Assembly: GCF_014656215.1 (NCBI RefSeq)
Contig: NZ_BNBZ01000008.1
Location: 62,001 to 126,000, forward strand
From: Streptomyces zaomyceticus
GTDB taxonomy: Bacteria > Actinomycetota > Actinomycetes > Streptomycetales > Streptomycetaceae
Length of the DNA stretch: 64,000 nucleotides
Reading direction: 5' to 3'
Shown in pieces: positions 16,522-24,941 of this stretch (within the stretch, counting starts at the first letter, position 1; every line of letters begins with the position of its first letter). The position numbers and the translations under genes were made by a program. The notes under the pieces are model-generated. The model did no database searches. It had not been told where the DNA came from and saw only the letters and a program-made list of their open reading frames with translations.

Positions 16522-17076
16522 ATGCCTCCTCCGCCCGCCTCCGCGGTGACCGAACCGTCCTCGTCCACCCCGGGCGTACCGACGCATCCGCGAGCGGTCC
16601 CTTGGCACGAGGCCCGCGTGCGCGCGCACCGCGCGGCACACCCCGCTCCCCCGCGCCGTACACCTCTGCGTGACGCCACCGGGCTCACGCTCGCCGGCGA
16701 CCTCCTCGCGCTCGGCCCGCACCCTGCCTTCGACACCGCCGCCATGGACGGATACGCCGTGTCCGGAGCTCCGCCCTGGAGCGTCCGGGGAACAGCCCGT
16801 GCGGGCATGGCGTGGCCGGGGATCCTCGCCCCCGGCGAGTGCGTCCGCATCTCCACGGGCTCTCTCGTGCCGGTCGGCGCGGACGCGGTCGTCCCGCTCG
16901 AGGTCGCGACGGACACCGACGGTCACGTGTTCGGCGCCGCCCCGCCGGAGGGCCGCCACGTCCGGCGTACGGGCGAGGACGCGGCGGCCGGCGACCGGCT
17001 GGCCCCGGCGGGGACGCGCATCGGGCCCGACTGGAAGGACGGGGGTCTCGCGCCGGTGCTCCTGCCGCAGGCATGA
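16522..17076 (+). CDS. MoeA-like protein, C-terminally truncated
   Basis: A 184-residue protein that matches only the N-terminal half of MoeA, the enzyme (about 400 residues) that inserts molybdate into adenylylated molybdopterin. Visible are the start of domain I (WHEARVRAH), TPLRDATGLTLAGDLLA, the signature DTAAMDGYAVSG (near residue 75), GECVRISTGSLVPVGADAVVPLE, and HVRRTGEDAAAGDRLAPAGTRIGP. It then ends at LPQA where the nucleotide-binding MoCF_biosynth domain should begin. RBS GGTGGAG before the ATG is sound. Either it is a shortened version with a partner elsewhere, or the 3' part was lost by deletion; the adjacent decayed gene supports a deletion. Confidence 0.78.
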   Translation: MPPPPASAVTEPSSSTPGVPTHPRAVPWHEARVRAHRAAHPAPPRRTPLRDATGLTLAGDLLALGPHPAFDTAAMDGYAVSGAPPWSVRGTARAGMAWPGILAPGECVRISTGSLVPVGADAVVPLEVATDTDGHVFGAAPPEGRHVRRTGEDAAAGDRLAPAGTRIGPDWKDGGLAPVLLPQA

Positions 17077-17099
17077 GACCCGTGTGCCGGGTGCAGGAC

Positions 17100-17423
17100 C
17101 GGAGCCGCCGCCGCTGCCGGCCGACGGCCTCGCGTTCGTAGCGCGATCGGACGTGGACCCGGCCGGCGGCGGCCTGCCGGCACTCCACGACGTCGGGCAC
17201 CACGGTGGAGAACGTCCGGTCGGGGTCGGTGCGGTGGCGGCTCTGCCGCCCTCGAGGCATGCGGGTCGGGAACACCGGCCTCGACCGCCTTCGTCGGCAG
17301 GTCCAAAAACAGTGGGGAGGGCTCGTCCGGTGCCCTCTCCGGGTCGAACGCGGGCAGCGGGCGAGCGTAGACCTCGATACCGCGCAGCCGGGTGCGCACG
17401 GCCGGGGGATCCGTTTCCGGCAT
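17100..17423 (-). pseudogene. Remnant of a pyridoxamine-phosphate-oxidase-like (PNPOx) gene
   Basis: The minus strand begins with a good RBS (GGGAG) and ATG at 17421-17423 and reads as a PNPOx N-terminus: FDPERAPDEPSPLFLD then TKAVEAGVPDPHASR, the usual region before the TVD strand. The frame then fails. In another frame, PDVVECRQAAAGRVHVRSRY matches the PNPOx C-terminal pattern PxxVEFWQxxxxRLHDRxRY. The whole FMN-binding middle (about 100 residues) is missing. So this is a gene with an internal deletion and frameshift. It is 17 bp behind the fused modBC gene and was once the last gene of that operon. The 3' end is approximate. Confidence 0.7.
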
Positions 17424-17439
17424 GGTGCGCTCCCGGGGT

Positions 17440-19401
17440 TCAGAGGGTGACGACCGTGGTCTCGGTGGCCTTGACGCTGGTCCAGACGGGCACGCCTTCG
17501 GCGAGGCCGAGTTCGGCGGCGGCCTGGGGGGTGATCTCGGCGACCAGGTCGGGGGCCTCGGCGGAGGTGACCAGGACGCGCAGGCGGCTGCCGCTGGTGG
17601 TGATCTCGCGTACGGTGCCGGGCCACACGTTGCGGGGGCTGCCGGCGGGCTTCTCCCGGTGCAGGGAGACCGCTTCGGGGGCGACGATCGCGAGGGCCGG
17701 GGTGCCGGGCGGCGGGGGTTCGGCGGCCACGAGGACGCCGCCGTCGTCGAGGGCGAGGCCGTCGGGGGTGGCGGTGCCGGGCAAGGCGTTGCGGCCGAGC
17801 ATGCGGGCGACCCAGGGGGAGCGCGGGTGGCGGGTGACCTCGGCGGGGGCGGCGTCCTGGAGGGCGCGGCCGTCCTGGAGGACGAGGACGCGGTCGGCGA
17901 GCGAGACGGCCTCGACCGGGTCGTGGGTGACGATGAGGCAGACGCCGCCGAAGCCGGCGAGGTGGGTGCGCAGGGTGTGGCGTACATGCGCGCGGGTGGT
18001 CTGGTCGAGCGCGGCGAGCGGTTCGTCGAGGACGAGGAGCCGGGGCCGGGCCGCGAGGGCTCGGGCGAGGGCGACGCGCTGGGCCTGGCCGCCGGAGAGC
18101 TGGCCGGGGCGCCGGTGGGCGAGGTGCCCGACGCCGAGGCGGTCGAGCCAGGCCCGGGCCTCGCGGCGGGCCTCGGCACGCGGGACGCCCTGGGCGCGAA
18201 GCCCGTACGCGGTGTTGGCGAGGGCCGACAGGTGGGGGAAGAGGGCGCCGTCCTGCGGGACCCAGGCGACCCGGCGCCGGTGCGGGGGCAGGGCGGTGAC
18301 GTCCTCGCCCCCGAGCCGGAGCTCGGCGTGGGCGCGGGGGGTGAGGCCGAGGAGTGCGCGCAGCAGGGTGGTCTTCCCGGCGCCGTTCGGGCCGACGACG
18401 GCGATGGTGGTGCCCGGGTCCGCGTCGAGGGTGAGGACGGTGAAACCGGTGACGTCGGCGTGCAGCGACCAGCGTCCGCCGGACGGCGCGGCCGATCCGG
18501 CGCCGGACTGCGGCTCCGCGACGGGCGTTTCCTCGACGGGCGGCTCCTTGACGGCGGCCGGTTCCTCCGCGGGCGCACCGCTCCGCCGCTCGGCCGACGG
18601 CGTGCCCGTCCAGCGGCCGCGCAGCGCGATGAGTACGCCCATGGCGATGGCGAGGAGGAGCAGGGAGACGGAGGTCGCCGCCTCGGGCTCGTCCTGGAGG
18701 AGCAGGTAGACCTGAAGCGGCAGGGTCTGGGTCGTGCCGGGCAGGTTTCCGGCGAAGGTGATCGTCGCACCGAACTCGCCGAGCGCCCGCGCCCAGGTGA
18801 GCGCCGCTCCGGCGAGGACGCCGGGCGCCACCATGGGCAGGGTGACGGTGAAGAACACCCGGACCGGTGAGGCCCCCAGGGACGCTGCCGTCTCCTCGTA
18901 CCGGGGGCGCAGTCCGCCGAGCGCGCCCTCCAGGCTGATCACGAGGAAGGGCATGGCGACGAAGGTCGCGGCGAGGACGGCGCCGGAGGTGTGGAAGGGG
19001 AGGGTGATGCCGAAGGTGCCCTCCAGCCACGGGCCGAGGAGTCCGCGCCGGCCGAAGGCGAGGAGCAGGGCCACACCACCGACGGTCGGCGGCAGCACCA
19101 TCGGCAGCAGCACGAGCGAGCGGACGAACGCCTTGCCGGGAAACGGCACCCGGGCGAGCAGCCAGGCCAGGGGCACTCCGAGGAGCAGCGAAAGACCGAG
19201 CGCCCAGAAGGAAACGAGGAGCGACAGCTTCAGCGCCTGGACGGTGCCGGGCGAGGTGAGGTGGTCGGCGAGTTCGCCCCACTCGGTCCGGGCGAGGATG
19301 CCGACGAGGGGGAGGGCCAGGAAGGCCACGGCCAGGAGCGCGGGCACGGCCAGCGCGAGGGGCGGACGTGCCCCCGGAGTTCGTACGCCTGCTCGTTTCA
19401 T
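17440..19401 (-). CDS. Fused molybdate ABC transporter permease/ATP-binding protein (ModBC)
   Basis: A 653-residue fusion of the ModB permease and ModC ATPase. Residues about 10-275 have five to six membrane helices with the EAA-type loop (YEETAASLGASPVRVFFTVTLPMVAPG). A charged Pro/Glu linker (about 278-315) leads to the ATPase: Walker A GPNGAGKTT, Q-loop VPQDGALFPHLS, signature LSGGQAQRVA, Walker B LLVLDEPLAALD, and H-loop VTHDPVEA. A TOBE domain (about 585-653) ends it, the molybdate-sensing part of ModC. It lies downstream of modA and a HTH-TOBE regulator, all on the minus strand. The fusion is normal in Streptomyces. Confidence 0.95.
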   Translation of the reverse strand: MKRAGVRTPGARPPLALAVPALLAVAFLALPLVGILARTEWGELADHLTSPGTVQALKLSLLVSFWALGLSLLLGVPLAWLLARVPFPGKAFVRSLVLLPMVLPPTVGGVALLLAFGRRGLLGPWLEGTFGITLPFHTSGAVLAATFVAMPFLVISLEGALGGLRPRYEETAASLGASPVRVFFTVTLPMVAPGVLAGAALTWARALGEFGATITFAGNLPGTTQTLPLQVYLLLQDEPEAATSVSLLLLAIAMGVLIALRGRWTGTPSAERRSGAPAEEPAAVKEPPVEETPVAEPQSGAGSAAPSGGRWSLHADVTGFTVLTLDADPGTTIAVVGPNGAGKTTLLRALLGLTPRAHAELRLGGEDVTALPPHRRRVAWVPQDGALFPHLSALANTAYGLRAQGVPRAEARREARAWLDRLGVGHLAHRRPGQLSGGQAQRVALARALAARPRLLVLDEPLAALDQTTRAHVRHTLRTHLAGFGGVCLIVTHDPVEAVSLADRVLVLQDGRALQDAAPAEVTRHPRSPWVARMLGRNALPGTATPDGLALDDGGVLVAAEPPPPGTPALAIVAPEAVSLHREKPAGSPRNVWPGTVREITTSGSRLRVLVTSAEAPDLVAEITPQAAAELGLAEGVPVWTSVKATETTVVTL

Positions 19402-19494
19402 CGGAGATCCCGGAGAAGTGCGGACATGGAGCGGAGGGGCTGTCCGGTCCCCCGATGCGGACAGCCCCCTCGCGGTCTGGGTGATCCCGGGCGG

Positions 19495-20304
19495 TTACGG
19501 CTTCTGGAAGCCCGCGTCCTGGAGGATCTTCTGGCCTTCGGGCGAGGACAGCCACGCGACAAACGCGGCGGCCGCCTCGGCGTTCTTGGACTCCTTGATC
19601 GTGGCGGCCGGGTACTTGGCGATCGCGTTCTGGTCGTCGGGGATCTCGACGGCGTCGACCTTGTCCTTCACGCTCTCGGCATCCGTCTTGTAGACGAGAC
19701 CGGCGTCGGCCTCACCGAGCTCGACCTTGCTGAGGACGGCGCGGACGTTGGGCTCCTGGGAGACCGGCTTCACCGTGACGTTCTGCTTGTCGAGGATCTG
19801 CTTGCTGTACTTGCCGGCCGGGACCTCGGGGGCGGCGAGAACGACCTTGAGCTTGGTGTCGGCCAGGTCCTTCAGGTCGTCGACCTTGAAGGGATTGCCC
19901 TCACCGGTGGCGATGACCAGCCGGTTCTTCGCGATGATCGCGGGCGTACCCGTGTCGGCCCTCACCTTGTCCATGCTCTTGGTGTCGGCGGTGACCAGGA
20001 CGTCGGCGGGAGAGCCCTGCGCGACCTGGGCGACGAGCTCCTGCGACCCGGCGAAGGAGAAGACGAGCTTCGTGCCCGGGTGGGACTTCTCGTACGCGGC
20101 GCCGGCCGTCTTGAAGACGTCGGTGAGGGAGGCGGCCGCGAGGACCGTCAGGTTCACGCTGGGCGCGGCGCTCGCGGACCCGGAGGGGGTGGAGCCGGCC
20201 GTGTCCTTCTTCGTGTCGTCGCCGGACGAGCAGGCGGCGAGCGGGACGAGCAGGGCGGCGGTGAGCGCGGCGGCGGTACGGCGTCTGATCGGTGTGAGGG
20301 ACAT
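19495..20304 (-). CDS. modA: Molybdate ABC transporter substrate-binding lipoprotein
   Basis: A 269-residue periplasmic-type binding protein. The signal peptide ends in the lipobox LAAC (Cys near 25), so it is a lipoprotein held at the outer face of the membrane. The mature part begins VNLTVLAAASLTDVF and has FAGSQELVAQVAQGSPADVLVTAD, the ModA motifs in which Ser and Ala-Ser contact the oxyanion. VYKTDAES is in the second lobe. It delivers molybdate or tungstate to the ModBC protein encoded 93 bp downstream. AAGGAG lies 12 bases upstream of the ATG. Confidence 0.96.
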   Translation of the reverse strand: MSLTPIRRRTAAALTAALLVPLAACSSGDDTKKDTAGSTPSGSASAAPSVNLTVLAAASLTDVFKTAGAAYEKSHPGTKLVFSFAGSQELVAQVAQGSPADVLVTADTKSMDKVRADTGTPAIIAKNRLVIATGEGNPFKVDDLKDLADTKLKVVLAAPEVPAGKYSKQILDKQNVTVKPVSQEPNVRAVLSKVELGEADAGLVYKTDAESVKDKVDAVEIPDDQNAIAKYPAATIKESKNAEAAAAFVAWLSSPEGQKILQDAGFQKP

Positions 20305-20397
20305 GAGGGTCGGAACTCCTTGGAGAGGAAGGGAAAGACATGGACAGGCCGGCCGCGCCGACGGCCGAGAGGGTGGCGCGTACTGCGTGAGGGGTGG

Positions 20398-20787
20398 TCA
20401 GGTGCGGTCGATGTGCACGCTGGTCGACTTCACGCGGGCGGTGGCCTGCATGCCGACTTCCAGTCCCAGCTCCTCCACGGCCTCACGGGTGAGGAGGGAG
20501 ACCAGCCGGTGCGGTCCGGCCTGGATGGTGACCTGGGCCGCGATGTCGCCGAGCTTGATCCCGGTGACGATCCCCGGGAACGCGTTCCGCGCCGAGGTGT
20601 ACGACGCGTCGTCGTCGTCGCCCAGCGCGAGCTCCACGGAGAACGCCGCGAGCGACTTCCCGTCGATGACGCGCCGGCCGCTCTCGTCGCGGTGGGTCGC
20701 GACCCGCCCCGCGTCGGCCCAGCGCCGCGCCGTGTCCGGGCTGACGCCCAGCAGACGGGCGGCCTGCCCGATCGTGTAGGACTGCAT
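20398..20787 (-). CDS. HTH-TOBE transcriptional regulator of molybdate transport
   Basis: A 129-residue protein with an N-terminal MerR/excisionase-type helix-turn-helix (YTIGQAARLLGVSPDTARRWADAGRV, residues about 3-30) and a C-terminal Mop/TOBE domain (NAFPGIVTGIKLGDIAAQV ... VGMQATARVKSTSVHI). It takes the place of ModE: TOBE binds molybdate and the HTH binds DNA. It is first in an operon with modA and modBC, 93 bp before modA. ATG 20785-20787 is preferred; a GTG nine bases earlier is possible. Neither has a clear ribosome site, so a leaderless transcript is likely. Confidence 0.9.
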   Translation of the reverse strand: MQSYTIGQAARLLGVSPDTARRWADAGRVATHRDESGRRVIDGKSLAAFSVELALGDDDDASYTSARNAFPGIVTGIKLGDIAAQVTIQAGPHRLVSLLTREAVEELGLEVGMQATARVKSTSVHIDRT

Positions 20788-21091
20788 ATGCGACACCGTA
20801 GGGCGCGATCGATCTCATCTGCAACAAGGTCGTGGGACTCTCCATCGCGGATGAGAGATCGATCGTAGGAATCCACGAGAGATGCCGTCCGGTGGTCTCA
20901 CGCCTCGGACGGAATGACTCCGGCGAGTCGGGGGGAACCGACCCGGACCCCGGCCGGGGAACCGGCATGCCGGGCTCCGTGGTGGTCGTACGGCACGCCG
21001 AGCCGGGTGCCGACCGGGGCGGGGTACCGGCCGTCCGTCCGGGCCGCGGGGAGGACCCGGGCGTTGGCGCAATGCGTGACCGTCGCCCGGT
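20788..21091. promoter_or_regulatory. Intergenic region with inverted repeat, candidate molybdate operator
   Basis: A 304-bp stretch without a gene, between the end of the xanthine dehydrogenase gene and the HTH-TOBE regulator. At 20806-20819 and 20850-20865 there is an inverted repeat: CGATCGATCTCATC against a right arm that reads CGATCGATCTCTCATC on the minus strand, two bases longer. It is 19 bp upstream of the regulator start, where an autoregulatory operator for the mod operon would lie. No other feature is evident. Confidence 0.55.
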
Positions 21092-23875
21092 CTACCCACC
21101 GAAGCCTCTCGCGTGCTCGTCGAGGGCGAGCCAGACGCGGTCGCGGGTCACGGGAAGCTCGGTGAAGCGGATGCCCGTCGCGTCGCGCAGGGCATTGGCG
21201 AACGCGGGGGCCACGGGGTTGAAGGGGCTCTCGCTCATGGACTTGGCGCCGAGCGGGCCGATCGCGTCGGACGTCTCCGTGAAGTGGACCTCGGTCCGGG
21301 GCACGTCCGCGTACTGGGGGAGCCGGTAGCGGCGGAAGGCGGCGGTCGTCACCTCTCCGCGTTCGTCGATCCGGACGGTCTCGAAGAGCGTGGCGCCGAG
21401 CGCCTGCGCCACCCCGCCCTCCACCTGGCCCCGGCACTGCATCGGGTTCATGACCTTGCCGGCGTCCGCCGCGTGCACGCTGCGCAGGATGCGGATCTCG
21501 CCCGAGCCCGGATCGACGGCGATCCTGAACCACTGGGCGTTGAAGGCGACCGAGCGCGGTGAGCCGCCCCAGTGCCCGTCCGCCGCCAGCTCCTCCGCCG
21601 CGCCGAGCGCGTGGGCCGCCTCGTACAGCTCCTTGAGAGTGACCGTACGGCCGGCGCAGTCCACGGACTCGGCGCCGAGGACGCACAGGTGCCGGGCGAT
21701 GCCGGTGTGCCGGGCGGCGAGGGTACGGAGGCGTTCGGCGAGGGAGGTCGCGGCGAGGAGGACCGCCTTGCCGGCGACGACGGTGCCGGCGGAGCCGAAG
21801 GCGCCGGTGTCGTGGCGGACGACGTCGGTGTCGGACTGGCGGACGGTGAGCCGGTCCGCGGTGGTGTTCAGGGCGCCGGCGGTGATCTGCTTGTGCACGG
21901 TGGTGGTGCCGTTGCCGAACTCGGCGGTGCCCACCGCGATGTCGTACGTGCCGTCCTCCAGGAGGGAGACGCGGGCGTCGGCGTAGTGGCCGCCGGGCGG
22001 GCCCGTGGCGATCATCGCCATGCCGGTGCCCTGGCCGACCAGCCAGCCCTCGGGGGCCTGTTCGGCGCTGCGGTCCTCGGCGATGGCCTTCCGTACGACG
22101 GAGAGACACTGGTCGAGCCCGTAGGAGGCGATGTACAGGTCCTCCTCCTCGCCGATCGGGCTGTGCATGCCCTCCCCCGGGCCGATGATGTTCTTCTCCC
22201 GGAGAACGAGCGGGTCCATGCCGAGGCGGCGGGCCAGCTCGTCCATGACGGACTCGACGGCGAAGGTGACCTGCCCGAGGCCGTAGCCCCGGAAGGCGCC
22301 CGCCGGGACGACGTTGGTGCAGACGGAGTAGGCCTCGACCTTCTTGTGCGGGGCCCGGTAGACGGCGAAGGACTCGCCGACGCTGTGGAACATCACCGCC
22401 GGACCGTGATTGCCGTACGCGCCGGTGTTGGACACCACCCGCATCTGTACGGCGGTCAGCGTCCCGTCGTTCCGCGCCCCCACCTTGATGCCGATGGTGA
22501 ACGGGTGCCGGGTGGTCGCCCCGTAGAACTGCTCGGCCCGGGTGTACTCGAGTTTCACGGGCCGTCGCAGCGTGAGGGCGGCGAGAGTGACGATGTCCTC
22601 GGTGAGCATCTCCTGCTTGCCGCCGAAGCCTCCGCCGACGCGGCCCGCGACCACCCGGACCTCGTCCTCCGGCAGCCCGTAGAGCGCGCACAGCGCCCGC
22701 CGGGTCAGGAACGGCGTCTGGGTGGAGGAGCGCACGGTCAGCCGCTCGCCCGTCCCGTCCTCCTTCGGCTCGAAGTACGCGACGCAGCCGTGCGTCTCCA
22801 GACTCGCGTGCTGCACGCGCTGGGTGCGGAACGTCTCCTCGTGCACGACGTCCGCCTCCGCGAAGCCGTCCTCGACCGAGCCGATCTCGCCGTGCACCTC
22901 GCCCGCCACGTTGTCCTCGACCCGGGCGATGCGCATCTCCGGGCCCTTCCCCGCGTGGATCACGGGCGCGCCGGGGCGCATCGCCTCCTCCGGGTCGATG
23001 ACGTGGGGCAGTTCCTCGTACGTCACCTCGATGCGGCGGCAGCCCTCCTCGGCCGCCTGCTCGCTGTCGGCCACGACGGCCGCGACGCGCTGGCCGACGT
23101 ACCGGACGACGTCGTCCAGGACCCGGGTGTCGTCGGGGTCCTCGGTGGGGTGCTCGTGGCGGGCGGAGGAGTAGAGCGTCTCGGGCGCGTCCTCGTGGGT
23201 GAGGACGGCGACGACCCCGGGGACGCGCCGCGCGGCCGCGGTGTCGATCGCGAGGATCCGGGCGTGCGGGTGCGGGGAGCGCAACAGCTTCATGTGCAGC
23301 AGGCCCGGGACCTCGACGTCGAAGGTGTACCGGGCGGTGCCGGTGACGACCTGCGGACCGGCCGGGGCGGCCACGTTGCGCCCCACCGCCTCCCCCGCGC
23401 TCGGCCGTTCGGTGTGCCGCACGCCCCGGACGGCGTCCTCGATCGCCCGATAGCCGGTGCAGCGGCAGATGTTGCCCTTGAACGCCCGGGGCAGGTCGTC
23501 CAGCTTGGCGTCGTCGTGCGGGGTGCCGCGCTCCGCCTCCAGGGCGGCCGTCGTCATCAGGAAGCCGGCCGTGCACATGCCGCACTGGTAGCCCTGCGCG
23601 TCCAGGAACCTCTGCTGGACGGGGTGGAGCTCGCCTTCCGGGGAAGCGAGTCCCTCCACGGTCGTCACCGCTCGCCCCTCGGCCCGTACGGCCGGGTAGA
23701 CACAGCTGTGCACCGGTTCCCCGTCGACGTGGACGGTGCAGGCCCCGCAGTCGCCGGCGTCGCACCCCTTCTTCACCCCGAACCATCCCCGCTCGCGCAG
23801 ATAGGTCCGCAGGCACTGGCCGCCTCGCGGCTCGGTGTCGAACGTGCGGCCGTTGACCTGGATGTCGAAGCTCAT
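21092..23875 (-). CDS. Xanthine dehydrogenase, fused 2Fe-2S and molybdopterin subunits
   Basis: A 927-residue enzyme for purine oxidation (hypoxanthine/xanthine to urate). Residues 1-155 are the iron-sulfur part: Cys38, 43, 46 and 58 (GCDAGDCGACTV) for the plant-type cluster, and Cys98, 101, 137, 139 (CGMC, CRCTGY) for the second. The rest is the molybdopterin part: GRVGGGFGGKQE, VPAGAFRGYGLGQ and a GPLGAKSMSESPFNPVAPA segment where the Glu aligns with the catalytic Glu of GEPP motifs. It overlaps the FAD subunit stop by four bases and lies next to a divergent PucR regulator, which supports a purine role; a related aldehyde or nicotinate-type substrate is possible. Confidence 0.9.
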   Translation of the reverse strand: MSFDIQVNGRTFDTEPRGGQCLRTYLRERGWFGVKKGCDAGDCGACTVHVDGEPVHSCVYPAVRAEGRAVTTVEGLASPEGELHPVQQRFLDAQGYQCGMCTAGFLMTTAALEAERGTPHDDAKLDDLPRAFKGNICRCTGYRAIEDAVRGVRHTERPSAGEAVGRNVAAPAGPQVVTGTARYTFDVEVPGLLHMKLLRSPHPHARILAIDTAAARRVPGVVAVLTHEDAPETLYSSARHEHPTEDPDDTRVLDDVVRYVGQRVAAVVADSEQAAEEGCRRIEVTYEELPHVIDPEEAMRPGAPVIHAGKGPEMRIARVEDNVAGEVHGEIGSVEDGFAEADVVHEETFRTQRVQHASLETHGCVAYFEPKEDGTGERLTVRSSTQTPFLTRRALCALYGLPEDEVRVVAGRVGGGFGGKQEMLTEDIVTLAALTLRRPVKLEYTRAEQFYGATTRHPFTIGIKVGARNDGTLTAVQMRVVSNTGAYGNHGPAVMFHSVGESFAVYRAPHKKVEAYSVCTNVVPAGAFRGYGLGQVTFAVESVMDELARRLGMDPLVLREKNIIGPGEGMHSPIGEEEDLYIASYGLDQCLSVVRKAIAEDRSAEQAPEGWLVGQGTGMAMIATGPPGGHYADARVSLLEDGTYDIAVGTAEFGNGTTTVHKQITAGALNTTADRLTVRQSDTDVVRHDTGAFGSAGTVVAGKAVLLAATSLAERLRTLAARHTGIARHLCVLGAESVDCAGRTVTLKELYEAAHALGAAEELAADGHWGGSPRSVAFNAQWFRIAVDPGSGEIRILRSVHAADAGKVMNPMQCRGQVEGGVAQALGATLFETVRIDERGEVTTAAFRRYRLPQYADVPRTEVHFTETSDAIGPLGAKSMSESPFNPVAPAFANALRDATGIRFTELPVTRDRVWLALDEHARGFGG

Positions 23876-24714
23876 CGGGCGCCTTCCCGGGTGCCGTGGG
23901 GGGTGGTGAGTTCACGGCGGATCTCCTCGGCGAGGCGCAGGCCCATGTGCCGTCGCCATGCGGGGAGTCCGTGGATGTCGTCGAACCATTCGGGGCCGGA
24001 CACCGCGGTTTCGATCGCGGTACGGAGCTGCCCGGCGGTCGGCGGCAGGGGAAACCAGAACCGGAACGGGCGGGTGGTGGCGGCGGTGACCGTCACCGCC
24101 ATCGCCCCGTCCACCGGGTCGAGCGTCCCGATCACCAGGGCGCCGGACCGCCCGAGGCCGTAGAGCGACGCCTGCCGGAAGGCCGTACGGCACTCCAGCG
24201 ACCGCCCCGGCAGCGTCACCGAGCGCAGCAGCTCGCCCACCGCGAGGTCCTTCAGGCCCGCGCCCCGGATGAAGTCGGCCACCTTCACCTCGCGCGTCGA
24301 CCCGTCCTGGGCCAGGAGGAGACAGCTGCCGTCGAGGGCGGCGGTGAGGGAGATCATCGGCCCGGCCGGCAGGCCGTTGCACAGGTTTCCCCCGACGGTC
24401 GCCATGTTCCAGATCTTGAACGAGGCGAGGAAGGCCCGGGAGCACTGCTCGAAGAGCGGTGCCGCGGGTGCGTCCAGGAAACGTCTGCCGTAGCGGGACA
24501 GTTGAGTGATGGTGCAGGTCGCCGCGATCTCCAGCGAGCCGTCCGGGTGGCGCGTGAGCGGCTCCCAGTCCATCCGGCTCAGGTCGACCAGCCGCCGCAG
24601 ATGCGGCTGGGGCTCGGAGAACAGATACGTACCGCCGCCCAGCCACGCGTCCCCGGGCCGCCAGGGCTCACGCAGTCGCGCGTCCCTCACGTCCGTGATC
24701 GTGTTCAGATCCAT
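23872..24714 (-). CDS. FAD-binding subunit of xanthine dehydrogenase
   Basis: A 280-residue FAD domain of the CoxM/XdhB type that passes electrons from the iron-sulfur clusters to NAD+ or oxygen. FAD motifs are LGGGTYLFSEP near residue 25 and the phosphate-binding ATVGGNLCNGLPAGPM near residue 105. The ATG at 24712-24714 gives the usual N-terminus; the frame extends 21 codons upstream without a better start. Its stop overlaps the next gene by four bases, so both are made together. Confidence 0.9.
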   Translation of the reverse strand: MDLNTITDVRDARLREPWRPGDAWLGGGTYLFSEPQPHLRRLVDLSRMDWEPLTRHPDGSLEIAATCTITQLSRYGRRFLDAPAAPLFEQCSRAFLASFKIWNMATVGGNLCNGLPAGPMISLTAALDGSCLLLAQDGSTREVKVADFIRGAGLKDLAVGELLRSVTLPGRSLECRTAFRQASLYGLGRSGALVIGTLDPVDGAMAVTVTAATTRPFRFWFPLPPTAGQLRTAIETAVSGPEWFDDIHGLPAWRRHMGLRLAEEIRRELTTPHGTREGAR

Positions 24715-24941
24715 TCCCGCCACTGCCTTCCGACCGATGCCTTCAGGCCAGTGAAGCCCGGCACGGACCCCCGGCACGACTGGATGGGAGCCCGGAAAAC
24801 ATCCATCGGGCCTCGCACCTCCCTGGAGGATCGACCAAGAAGCATTTTCTGCCTGAGCTTGGGCACTTACGATGCAGCGACTCGTATCTGCCTCGTGAAT
24901 GTGAGTGCGGGCTTCGGCCCGCGACCTCGCAAGGAGCCCTC

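Noticed and set aside
16685..19555. A 956-codon open frame over modBC
   Set aside because: Shadow frame of the fused transporter; no domain motif except the short PNPOx C-terminal remnant.
20898..23915. A 1005-codon open frame over the xanthine dehydrogenase gene
   Set aside because: It is a second frame on the same strand with Arg/Gly-rich noise; the real protein with Fe-S and Mo motifs is in the other frame.
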